Below are positions 6,901 to 12,933 of a DNA stretch of 12,933 bases, in pieces. A program made the position numbers and the translations under genes. This stretch comes from Pseudo-nitzschia pungens. Taxonomy: Eukaryota; Bacillariophyta; Bacillariophyceae; Bacillariales; Bacillariaceae. The DNA lies in assembly GCA_037355855.1 (NCBI GenBank), contig JAYLWG010000024.1, forward strand, positions 1 to 12,933. Reading direction: 5' to 3'. The number at the start of each line of letters is the position of its first letter. Positions within the stretch are counted from its first letter, which is position 1. A model generated the notes under the pieces. The model made no database searches, had not been told where the DNA came from, and saw only the letters and a list, made by a program, of their open reading frames with translations.

Positions 6901-9313
6901 TATCTGGAGCACCATGCTCTCTGAGGTAATCCTTCAAGGCAGTAGTACATTGGGACACTTGTTTTAGTGGGTGGAAAGACCACTTCTTGGACTTCACACC
7001 AGAGAAGAACTGACCACCATTATGCCCTTGGCTTGTCTTTTCAGAGAAGAAAGTATAATCTGTGGCAACTGATTCATTTTGTCGTGGGTAATGGAAGCCT
7101 CTGAAACGCTTCCTATAGTGCTTCCTGGGGATATCCCTGTTCTCTTCTTCAATCTCTGTATAGAATTGGGTTGTATTTTCCAAAGTCTTCTTTACCACCC
7201 TCTCAGGGAGCATTGCCATTCTCTTCCTTAGTTCCAGCATGGGTAGTTGGCCGAAACTGAACTTCTGAAAATTCCTCTTGCGTCTGAGCATAGGGTATTC
7301 TCTGAGGTCTGGTGGTGCTGGGGAATTCAACTCAAACAGCTCCAAAGACTCCATGTCACCCTCTGTTGGTTTTGACAGCTTGAAAAACACCTTCTCTTCA
7401 TCATGCCAAAAGGGTAGGAACGTTGTGCCGATTTTGATTCCACAGTCTGGATATTGAGGTTGCACTCCAACTCTCACGCCATGATCTCCCATATCCATGG
7501 ATGTTAACAAAGACTCTCCTTCAGTGCTGTCCCGGTCTTCAGTGATAAAAGTTGCATAGTGGACCAATAAAAGAACTGGATCTTCTCTCCCGGGAACTGT
7601 TGCTTTGGTCACTGCACTCACAACTGGGTGTCCATCCATAACATCGCTGGACATAAATGGTTTCACTGCTGAGGTCAATCCTGTCTCTCCTCCGACCCGA
7701 ATCCATGCCTTCTCAGTCACCGTAGGTCTATTTCCGCCTCCACTATCCATCAGTGCAATATTCTCTCCCTTGGAGATTTTCATGGGGAACCTTCTGGTTT
7801 TCCTTATTTCCTTCAGTCGCTGACTACGACGAGGCGTTGATATATTGGTTGAAACCTGCTGCTGCTGCCCTTGCTGCTCTTGCTGTTGCTCTTGCTGCTG
7901 CAGCGTCTGCATCTCTTCTTGCTCCTTCCCCTTTTCAATCATGTAGAAGCGCACTGCTTTGAGAGGCACACTGCCAACGGGGAATAATTCAGATTCGTCG
8001 ACTGAGCCAACACTGTGGGCGTCGGCGTCACCATCGGCTTCAGGAACTGCTGGTGGAGCGGCGTCAGATACTGCTGGTGGAGCGGGAGGCCCTGGGAGTG
8101 GAGGAAGCTTGACGTCGAGCTCGGGCACGGGCACTGCTGCAATAGGTACTGTGGTATCCAACATCACACGACGGACACGACGGGGACGACCACCACCTCG
8201 GCCATACATGCGGCGGGGAACATCGGTATTGCCCATGCCATCATCTTTGGGCTCTCCAATCTTGATACCATTGACGGGGCTGGGGAATTCATCTGGTGGA
8301 GACTTGTGGCGGACAGCGTTGTTATATTTGAGGACATAGGTACGTTCGGAATCTTGTAAATTTCTCCACGTCTCTGGGGGAATCCTGAGAATACCAAGCA
8401 TGTTAGGATGAAGTGTAGTCCCGCCCAAAGAGAGGGTTCCTTGGCCCATTTGTCCATCGATGCGCCGGCGCTTTCCCTCGTACTGGAGTTGGAATGCCAA
8501 TTCTTGGCGGCGTTTGGCTTCTGCACGACGGGCAATCCCTTTCCGAATGTTCGCTTGTTCTTGCTTACGGAGTTTCAGGACAAGGTCTTTCAGGGTCAGA
8601 GTGGACTGATGTTCCACCATGCTGTTTGTGGTATAGTCCAAAGAGGAGTCATGGATATTCTGGATGAAGAGGCTCTTTGCTTCATATTCTCGGATACCAA
8701 AATTGGGGATACGGTGGAGCTCGTAGTAAATCAACTCAAAACGGTTGATATAATCTGCAATGTCACCGCCTTCATACAATTTGACGTTCGAAAGCTTCAG
8801 ACGGAGTGTCTCTGCATGGGATTCTTGCTGGGATTTGGAGTCGTACCAATTAAGGAGTTCGTTCCATGCACGATGTCCATCGGTCTCATCTCGGTATTGG
8901 TTAACCTGCGAGTATGCCCGCCCGTTGCATGTGGCCGCTGCGATGGTGGAGTACAAAACGTGGTTTCGGTTTGGATCCTTGTCGGCTTCCTCTCTGCTGT
9001 TCATAACCTTTTTGAACCCAGTACCGTATAACACACTCTCCGCTTCAGCTTTCCATTTGACCCAGTTCGATTGGCATCCGTCGAATGTCTTCACATCTCC
9101 TACACGGAGTGTCTGAAACCCTTCGCGTTCTTCTTTCTTTTCGAGTTCCTTCTCTAGTTTCGTGATCTTGTCTCGTAGGGTCTCTTCAGTACTCATGGGT
9201 TGAGGTTTAATGGTAGGTGTGAACAACCATTTGATTGCTCCTGTAATCGCTTGAGTGAAAGAGAAGTGGTATGTTTGGCTGGTGTTAACGGATAGGTCGG
9301 CGTCGAAGGACAT
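3923..9313 (-). CDS. gag-pol: Gag-pol polyprotein of Copia element A (1796 aa, intact)
   Basis: One uninterrupted frame encodes everything needed for retrotransposition. In order: a short N-terminal extension with a coiled coil of Lys/Glu (45-64), a UBN2/Gag-like domain (65-330), a basic patch, a Pro-rich and Gln-rich spacer (385-486), aspartic protease (DSG at 523-525), integrase core (D752, D809, E846), an acidic linker, a chromo-like module (1090-1190), a Lys/Arg-rich stretch, RVT_2 reverse transcriptase (about 1250-1500; D1358 and the VDD at 1445-1447), and RNase H (D1649, E1692, D1726, D1775). Its length suits a single-ORF Copia polyprotein, rather long because of the spacers. There is no frameshift between Gag and Pol, so Gag excess must arise another way, for example by protease or RNA processing. 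The start is the first ATG after the poly(A) leader; an in-frame ATG at codon 40 is an alternative. Confidence 0.95.
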   Translation of the reverse strand: MSFDADLSVNTSQTYHFSFTQAITGAIKWLFTPTIKPQPMSTEETLRDKITKLEKELEKKEEREGFQTLRVGDVKTFDGCQSNWVKWKAEAESVLYGTGFKKVMNSREEADKDPNRNHVLYSTIAAATCNGRAYSQVNQYRDETDGHRAWNELLNWYDSKSQQESHAETLRLKLSNVKLYEGGDIADYINRFELIYYELHRIPNFGIREYEAKSLFIQNIHDSSLDYTTNSMVEHQSTLTLKDLVLKLRKQEQANIRKGIARRAEAKRRQELAFQLQYEGKRRRIDGQMGQGTLSLGGTTLHPNMLGILRIPPETWRNLQDSERTYVLKYNNAVRHKSPPDEFPSPVNGIKIGEPKDDGMGNTDVPRRMYGRGGGRPRRVRRVMLDTTVPIAAVPVPELDVKLPPLPGPPAPPAVSDAAPPAVPEADGDADAHSVGSVDESELFPVGSVPLKAVRFYMIEKGKEQEEMQTLQQQEQQQEQQGQQQQVSTNISTPRRSQRLKEIRKTRRFPMKISKGENIALMDSGGGNRPTVTEKAWIRVGGETGLTSAVKPFMSSDVMDGHPVVSAVTKATVPGREDPVLLLVHYATFITEDRDSTEGESLLTSMDMGDHGVRVGVQPQYPDCGIKIGTTFLPFWHDEEKVFFKLSKPTEGDMESLELFELNSPAPPDLREYPMLRRKRNFQKFSFGQLPMLELRKRMAMLPERVVKKTLENTTQFYTEIEEENRDIPRKHYRKRFRGFHYPRQNESVATDYTFFSEKTSQGHNGGQFFSGVKSKKWSFHPLKQVSQCTTALKDYLREHGAPDTMISDNAQAETGVKWSEVLREARVATRSRTSQPYHQHQNPAEPEWGRLSKMISNCLAMFKAPKSLAHWCAKWVCQVNNVCSRASLNWKTPSEVSHGWTPDISHLRFHFYEPIWYYQPQNKVPKDSMLKGRFLAFADSCGDAMTYYILTEPDSKKTKRQILMRSVVRTRRENIGTEKEVLNDDPSKFELTVAEKERTIIESTDEVPILVSGEEFAADSTGMEHSTSNLETFLKQNFETKDDDMDAGVTTDAEDPDELDPEEEEEPSAEQDEEEALPKDLDCTNNAESHLDILESTDQNLTSEFRKILNHHWKEGMLIFKAQFVTDVGTVVMDIPLTVLQKDQPVACAKYIKMYIVENSSRRSSGPLGTWADSILKENSSIVRRMRRVQQMSQVHSKTTNIKLPKKLRRALQNPSKKKKRLLSRNQRLAAKKQREKFGIKIPNTYQQCVQFDLEAGNKKWQESIDKEMENLERLECFKFHDPATEFPESEGWQEVKLKMIWDVKSEDRRYKSRLVAGGHLVDSSHVNTYSSQVDSLSVFLLFLIAQHQKLDLMTADVGNAFPTAPNQEKVWCWADDVFGKNKGCKVEIQRALYGLAGSSRAYMDFFADTLAGLGFRPSRADPDLWMRPEPEGEGYCRYIATHVDDLIVVAKKPENWIALIEQEFALRNIEEKPQYYLGTSVRQIKDGRILLNSGSYITEVLRKYEIKHGLTLHPNHVPMHPDCRPELDTSEFLDVTEHKEFQHIIGLCQWVVLTGRIDITYAVSSLSRFSASPRKNHLEMARYILGYLKKYKNKGLVVDPRPPRTTVNEEPTRMEDFTHQYKYYKEELDPMFPIAKVKELQITIFCDSDHAHDLVTGRSITGLIAFVGSTPVYWKSKRQTSVHTSTFGAEFTALKDAVALAIRLRYHLRSMGVSITKPADIYVDNKSVVLNSTNPASSLNKKSIALAYHFVRENQAGKVISVNHIRSQDNYADILTKPLGQTAFHSLVNEFMTK
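3959..4396 (-). other. RNase H domain of element A
   Basis: Residues 1640-1785. Catalytic acidic residues are Asp1649 (FCDSDHAHD), Glu1692 (FGAEFTAL), Asp1726 (IYVDNKS) and Asp1775 (NYADILTKPL, the familiar Copia C-terminal motif). It removes RNA from the hybrid and leaves the polypurine primer. The domain is complete here and broken in element B. Confidence 0.95.
4814..5566 (-). other. Reverse transcriptase domain (RVT_2) of element A
   Basis: Residues 1250-1500. Recognisable blocks are MIWDVK-x6-YKSRLVAGGH (1301-1321), LDLMTADVGNAFP with Asp1358 (motif A), ALYGLAGSSRAY (1393-1404), and THVDDLIVV with Asp1446 and Asp1447 (motif C). Copia enzymes usually have YVDD; here it is HVDD. It copies element RNA into DNA inside the particle. 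Confidence 0.95.
5744..6046 (-). other. Chromo-like module between integrase and RT
   Basis: Residues 1090-1190. The order FRKILNHHW-x-EGMLIFKAQF, DIPLTVLQKDQP, AKYIKMYIVE, then WADSILKEN-x3-RRMRRV, follows the layout of chromodomain-type segments (R/H-x-x-G-x-L-x-F-x-V-x-W ... D-P ... Y) in some stramenopile Copia elements. The aromatic W of VKW and of TWEP is not conserved, so methyl-lysine binding is doubtful. The block is almost unchanged in element B. A role in choosing integration sites is an inference. Confidence 0.4.
6599..7081 (-). other. Integrase catalytic core of element A
   Basis: Residues 745-905. The triad is Asp752 in VATDYTFF, Asp809 in MISDNAQ and Glu846 in QNPAEPEW, a D-x56-D-x36-E arrangement. 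It catalyses 3' processing and strand transfer of the cDNA. The upstream region (660-745) has no Cys and only scattered His, so the usual HHCC zinc-binding domain is missing or replaced. Confidence 0.85.
7319..7771 (-). other. Aspartic protease domain of element A
   Basis: Residues 515-665. The catalytic signature is ALMDSGGGN with Asp523. Pepsin-type retroviral proteases normally have D-[ST]-G-A; here Gly replaces the Ala. The domain is longer than a minimal retropepsin and the flap and psi-loop are not obvious by eye. It would cleave Gag from Pol and release the enzymes. Confidence 0.6.
7856..7924 (-). other. Glutamine-rich spacer before the protease
   Basis: Residues 464-486 are mostly Gln with Glu, encoded by CAG/CAA-type repeats (seen as CTG/TTG on the plus strand). 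It follows a Pro-rich segment (403-424) and probably forms a flexible spacer between Gag and protease that is prone to length change. Confidence 0.8.
8165..8215 (-). other. Basic Gly/Arg patch in place of a Gag zinc knuckle
   Basis: Residues 367-383 include RRMYGRGGGRPRRVRR. The GRPRR core with flanking basic residues resembles an AT-hook or RGG-type nucleic-acid binder. No C-x2-C-x4-H-x4-C motif occurs anywhere before the protease, so this patch probably supplies RNA binding. That role is an inference. Confidence 0.5.
8324..9121 (-). other. Gag/UBN2-like capsid domain of element A
   Basis: Residues 65-330. The order F-x-G (77-79), W-x2-W-K (84-88), AW-x2-L-x-WYD (149-158), ETLRLKL-x2-VKLYEGGDIADYINRF (168-192) and a following helical block is the layout of Copia Gag (UBN2 family). 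The motif IPPETWRNLQ (311-320), after the helical region, parallels a motif in element C's Gag. Confidence 0.8.
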
Positions 9314-9515
9314 GTTGGAATATATATTTTTTTTTTTTTTTTTTTTTTGAAGATATACCGGTAGGTAGTTAGTTTTAGGGTATGCTCGTGTTCCAGTTAA
9401 AAATAAAAATTTTCAATCGTGCGTGTTTCGAAATGTTGAGTATCGAATAACGCGTCGGTTGAATAATTCGTAGAGTATTGCGATCTGCGACTGTTAATCA
9501 ACAAGTTGTATAACT
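9314..9515 (-). other. 5' leader of element A with possible primer-binding region
   Basis: Between the 5' LTR and the start codon. The sense bases directly inside the LTR, AGTTATACAACTTGTTGATT (reverse complement of 9496-9515), are where a tRNA primer-binding site should be. They do not match the usual initiator-Met tRNA complement that I know, so the primer is unassigned. The rest is AT-rich and ends with the A22 run. Confidence 0.55.
9327..9348 (-). repeat. Poly(A) run of 22 in the gag-pol leader
   Basis: Twenty-two uninterrupted T on the plus strand (22 A in the transcript), ending 13 bases before the ATG and followed by TATATATTCCAAC. Exact length may be affected by sequencing slippage. 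Confidence 0.9.
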
Positions 9516-9714
9516 GGAAATTATGAGCTCTTATCATTCTATCGATCTAAACATGTGTTCTCTCTCTTTTACATGGTCGCTCGTGATAAGTGTGTTTGTT
9601 GCTCCATTCTTTATCTTCTTCAGTTAATACTTCAACCGTGTTCTTTGGTTGTGTTCTTTGGATACTTCAATATCTTGCGCACCTCTGGGCGCGCCATACG
9701 GTACTGTTGTATGG

Positions 9715-9721
9715 CTTATAT
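9715..9721 (-). promoter_or_regulatory. TATA-like motif in the 5' LTR, predicted promoter of element A
   Basis: ATATAAG on the minus strand. The tandem-repeat array (9751-9861) lies directly sense-upstream. The expected transcript start is roughly 25-35 bases downstream, near 9685. Confidence 0.4.
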
Positions 9722-9750
9722 GTGCGTGCGGTACTGTTGCACGACTTCTT

Positions 9751-9861
9751 TCTGTTTCTACGCGCGGTACTGTTGCGCTCACTGTCTGTTTCTACGCGCG
9801 ATACTGTTGCGCTCACTGTCTGTTTCTACGCGCGGTACTGTTGCGCTCACTTTCTGTTTCT
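9751..9861. repeat. 34-bp tandem repeat in the right LTR
   Basis: Units are 9751-9784, 9785-9818 and 9819-9852, plus 9 bases, identical to the array at 3666-3776. As this is the 5' LTR, this copy is the one that could act as an enhancer for the element. Confidence 0.9.
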
Positions 9862-9892
9862 TATTACTTAACAACCTTGTTCTGTGTTGTTA

Positions 9893-12800
9893 TGGATTTC
9901 CAGTACACCGGTGTGGATCCAACAAATGCAATAAGTCCTGTAATGCTTCTGCCTGTCACCAAATCATGAGCATGATCACTGTCACAAAAGATTGTAATCT
10001 GTAATTCTTTTACCTTTGGAATTGGGAACATAGGATCAAGCTCCTCCTTATAATACTTGTATTGGTGAGTAAAATCCTCCATCCGTGTTGGTTCTTCATT
10101 GACTGTAGTTCTTGGGGGTCTTGGATCCACGACTAGGCCTTTGTTTTTATACTTCTTGAGATATCCAAGTATATATCTTGCCATTTCAAGGTGATTCTTT
10201 CTGGGACTCGCTGAAAATCTGGATAAGGAAGATACTGCATATGTGATATCAATTCTCCCGGTCAACACCACCCATTGGCACAAACCTATGATATGTTGAA
10301 ATTCCTTGTGCTCTGCTGTTACATCCAGGAATTCGGATGTATCCAGTTCTGGTCTGCAATCTGGATGCATGGGGACATGGTTTGGGTGAAGGGTGAGTCC
10401 ATGCTTGATTTCATACTTCCTTAGAACTTCTGTGATGTAAGATCCCGAATTGAGAAGAATTCTGCCATCCTTGATTTGTCTCACACTTGTTCCAAGATAG
10501 TACTGTGGCTTTTCTTCTATATTTCTCAGGGCAAATTCTTGTTCAATAAGTGCAATCCAGTTCTCAGGTTTCTTTGCAACAACAATCAAATCATCCACAT
10601 GAGTTGCAATGTAACAATACCCTTCCCCTTCAGGCTCTGGGCGCATCCATAAATCAGGATCTGCGCGCGATGGTCTGAACCCTAAACCTGCAAGTGTATC
10701 GGCAAAGAAATCCATGTACGCTCTGCTGCTTCCAGCAAGACCGTACAAAGCGCGTTGTACTTCAACTTTGCAACCCTTGTTCTTGCCAAAAACATCATCT
10801 GCCCAACACCATACCTTCTCTTGGTTAGGAGCTGTAGGAAATGCATTCCCCACATCTGCTGTCATTAAATCAAGCTTCTGGTGCTGCGCAATTAGGAATA
10901 ACAGGAATACAGAGAGACTGTCCACTTGGCTGGAATAAGTGTTGACATGACTGGAGTCAACCAAATGCCCTCCTGCAACTAAACGTGATTTGTATCTTCG
11001 GTCTTCACTCTTTACATCCCAGATCATTTTGAGCTTGACTTCTTGCCATCCTTCGGATTCTGGGAATTCTGTTGCTGGATCATGAAATTTGAAACACTCC
11101 AATCTCTCCAAGTTTTCCATTTCCTTGTCAATGCTCTCTTGCCATTTCTTATTTCCAGCTTCCAGATCAAACTGCACACACTGCTGGTAGGTGTTTGGAA
11201 TCTTGATACCAAATTTCTCTCATTGCTTCTTTGCTGCAAGCCGTTGATTTCTGGATAACAATCTTTTCTTTTTCTTACTTGGATTCTGCATGGCGCGTCG
11301 AAGTTTCTTTGGGAGTTTGACATGTGCTCGTGCTCTTTCTTGTGGTCTTGGCTGGACTCTTCTCATTCGTCGGATAATGTTACTGTTTTCCTTCAAAATT
11401 GAGTCAGCCCATGTACCCAATGGTCCACTTGAACGCCTGCTGCTGTTTTCCACAATGTACATCTTGATGTATTTGGCACAAGCAACTGGTTGGTCTTTTT
11501 GCAAAACTGTGAGTGGGATGTCCATCACCACAGTTCCAACATCGGTGACAAACTGAGCCTTGAAAATCAACATCCCTTCTTGCCAATGGTGATTCAGAAT
11601 CTTTCTGAATTCGCTGCTCAAGTTCTTGTCAGTACTTTCAAGAATATCCAGGTGAGACTCTGCATTGTTGGTGCAATCCAAATCTTTTGGTAGGGCTTCT
11701 TCTTCGTCAGGTTCAGCATCCTCTTCTTCAGTTGCATCATCATCCAAATCATCTTGGTCTTCCAGATCTTCTGAGACGTCACCATCCTTGGTTTCCAAAT
11801 TCTGTTGCAGGAAATCCTCCAAAGTGCTCGTAGAGTGCTCCATGCCAGTGGAATCGGCTGCAAATTCTTCCCCTGAAACCAAGATGGGGACCTCATCAGT
11901 GCTTTCTATGATAGTCCGTTCCTTTTCAGCAACAGTCAGTTCAAATCTGACAGCGTTGGAGTCATCATTGAGGACTTCTTTTTCAGTTCCAATATTCTCC
12001 CTCCTGGTTCTGACAACTGAGCGCATGAGGATCTGGCGCTTGGTCTTCTTAGTATCTGGTTCTGTCAGGATATAATACGTCATGGCATCCCCACAGGAAT
12101 CTGCAAAGGCGAGGAATCTCCCCTTCAACATGCTATCTTTTGGCGTCTTGTTCTGGGGTTGATAATACCAAATAGGCTCATAAAAATGGAAGCGCAAGTG
12201 TGAGATATCAGGGGTCCATCCATGTGAGACTTCGGATGGGGTTTTCCAATTCAAGGATGCACGAGAACAAACATTATTCACTTGGCAAACCCATTTTGCA
12301 CACCAATGAGCCAAGGATTTAGGAGCTTTGAACATTGCCAGACAGTTGGAGATCATCTTGCTAAGTCTCCCCCATTCAGGTTCGGCCGGATTTTGGTGTT
12401 GGTGATATGGTTGGCTTGTCCTGGATCTAGTGGCAACTCTAGCTTCCCGCAACACTTCACTCCACTTCACCCCTGTCTCTGCTTGTGCATTGTCACTGAT
12501 CATAGTATCTGGAGCACCATGCTCTCGGAGATAATCCTTCAAGGCAGTGGTACATTGGGACACTTGTTTTAGTGGATGAAAAGACCACTTCTTGGACTTC
12601 ACTCCAGAGAAAAACTGACCACCATTATGGCCTTGGCTGGTCTTTTCAGAGAAAAAGGTATAGTCAGTGGCAACTGGTTCATTCTGTCTGGTATAATGGA
12701 ACGCTTTGAAACGCTTCCTGTAGTGCTTCCTGGGAATGTCTCTGTTCTCTTCTTCAATCTCTGTATAGAATTGGGTTGTATTTTCCAAGGTCTTCTTCAC

Positions 12801-12933
12801 CACCCGCTCAGGGAGCATTGCCATTCTCTTCCTTAGTTCCAGCATGGGTAGTTGAGCGAAACTGAACTTCTGAAAATTCCTCTTGCGTCTGAGCATAGGG
12901 TATTCCCTGAGGTCTGGTGGTGCTGGGGAATTT
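9893..12933 (-). mobile_element. Element B: truncated Copia relative of element A
   Basis: The sequence matches element A from inside RNase H (A position 4279) to the protease-integrase junction (A position about 7328) and then leaves the window. Both have the same orientation. The 3' end (C-terminal RNase H, 3' LTR) is missing at the junction with A's right LTR; the 5' end is beyond the right edge. Identity to A is uneven: RT is nearly identical, and the integrase-RT linker is clearly diverged. Confidence 0.9.
9893..12933 (-). pseudogene. Broken gag-pol of element B (integrase to partial RNase H)
   Basis: It corresponds to residues about 662-1678 of element A's polyprotein. The frame is open from the right edge through the integrase core and chromo-like module to a TGA at 11220-11222. 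It then continues in the same frame through RT (HVDD present) and into RNase H, where it ends after the residues YWKS. Missing are the RNase H residues equivalent to Glu1692, Asp1726 and Asp1775. In-frame differences from A include loss of one Arg before the RT active-site motif, gain of one Ala (AEHKEF), a two-residue gain after the integrase, and a reworked acidic tract. All indels keep the frame, so B descends from a functional lineage and died by one nonsense change plus truncation. B could not retrotranspose on its own. Confidence 0.9.

Larger units (their letters stand above)
3431..9891 (-). mobile_element. Element A: complete Ty1/copia-type LTR retrotransposon
   Basis: The element has two 376-bp LTRs with no difference found by eye, a polypurine tract directly before the 3' LTR, a 202-base leader and one uninterrupted gag-pol gene with integrase before reverse transcriptase. 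Total length is 6461 bp. Identical LTRs imply recent insertion or recent homogenisation. The LTR ends are not the usual TG...CA. There is no target-site duplication: the left flank ends TAATA and the right flank begins ATGGA. The right LTR abuts the RNase H coding sequence of related element B. All recognisable catalytic residues of protease, integrase core, RT and RNase H are present, so the copy could be competent; whether it is expressed cannot be told from sequence. Confidence 0.9.
9516..9891 (-). repeat. Right LTR of element A (5' LTR in transcript sense)
   Basis: This copy is identical to 3431-3806. It should hold the active promoter for gag-pol. Its outer edge at 9891 is followed, after a single A, by sequence of element B's RNase H (from 9893), so the insertion lies inside B's pol gene. 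Confidence 0.95.

Noticed and set aside
3430..9892. A cleanly nested insertion of A into B
   Set aside because: The right junction fits, but the left flank has neither the rest of B's RNase H nor a target-site duplication, so simple nesting is not supported.
1..12933. CRISPR array, prokaryotic operon or defence system
   Set aside because: There are no regularly spaced direct repeats with unique spacers, no ribosome-binding-site and operon layout, and all recognisable proteins are eukaryotic LTR-retrotransposon domains.

Overview
This is a retrotransposon-dense stretch of a eukaryotic genome. Nothing in it looks bacterial or like a host gene. Almost all coding capacity is on the minus strand and belongs to at least three LTR-retrotransposon copies. 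The domain order in the central element (Gag, protease, integrase, reverse transcriptase, RNase H in one frame) is that of Ty1/copia (Pseudoviridae). The capsid-like Gag style of the left element, the divergent protease and integrase N-terminus, and a conserved module between integrase and RT recall the CoDi-type Copia elements of diatoms. A diatom or related stramenopile is therefore my best guess, from remembered family character rather than a search.

Layout, left to right. (1) 1-2212: 5' part of element C, with a 708-codon Gag-like gene on the minus strand ending at a TAA; the same frame stays open beyond the stop to the window edge. (2) 2213-3430: no gene. It holds a GTTCGAAA-rich degenerate repeat array, flanked by two diverged copies of an ~80-90 bp module about 360 bp apart that may be C's LTR or promoter, plus a perfect short hairpin. 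(3) 3431-9891: element A, a structurally complete 6.46 kb Copia element with two 376-bp LTRs that are identical by eye, a polypurine tract, an intact 1796-codon gag-pol gene, and a 5' leader with a run of 22 A (sense strand). (4) 9893-12933: element B, a relative of A in the same orientation. It is cut off inside RNase H exactly at A's right LTR, carries one in-frame stop, and runs off the right edge.

How they relate. A appears young and possibly competent. B is dead. A and B are mosaic: the RT/RNase H part contains long identical tracts (one about 425 bp) next to parts that differ at roughly a tenth of positions. A's outer LTR edge abuts B's RNase H directly, but A's left flank is neither the rest of B nor a matching target-site duplication, so the locus was rearranged after insertion or is an assembly join.

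The most interesting biology is inside element A: no CCHC knuckle in Gag (a basic glycine/arginine patch instead), no HHCC finger in integrase, a conserved chromo-like module in a fast-evolving acidic/basic linker, a three-unit 34-bp tandem repeat placed like an enhancer upstream of a TATA box in each LTR, and the poly(A) leader just before the start codon.
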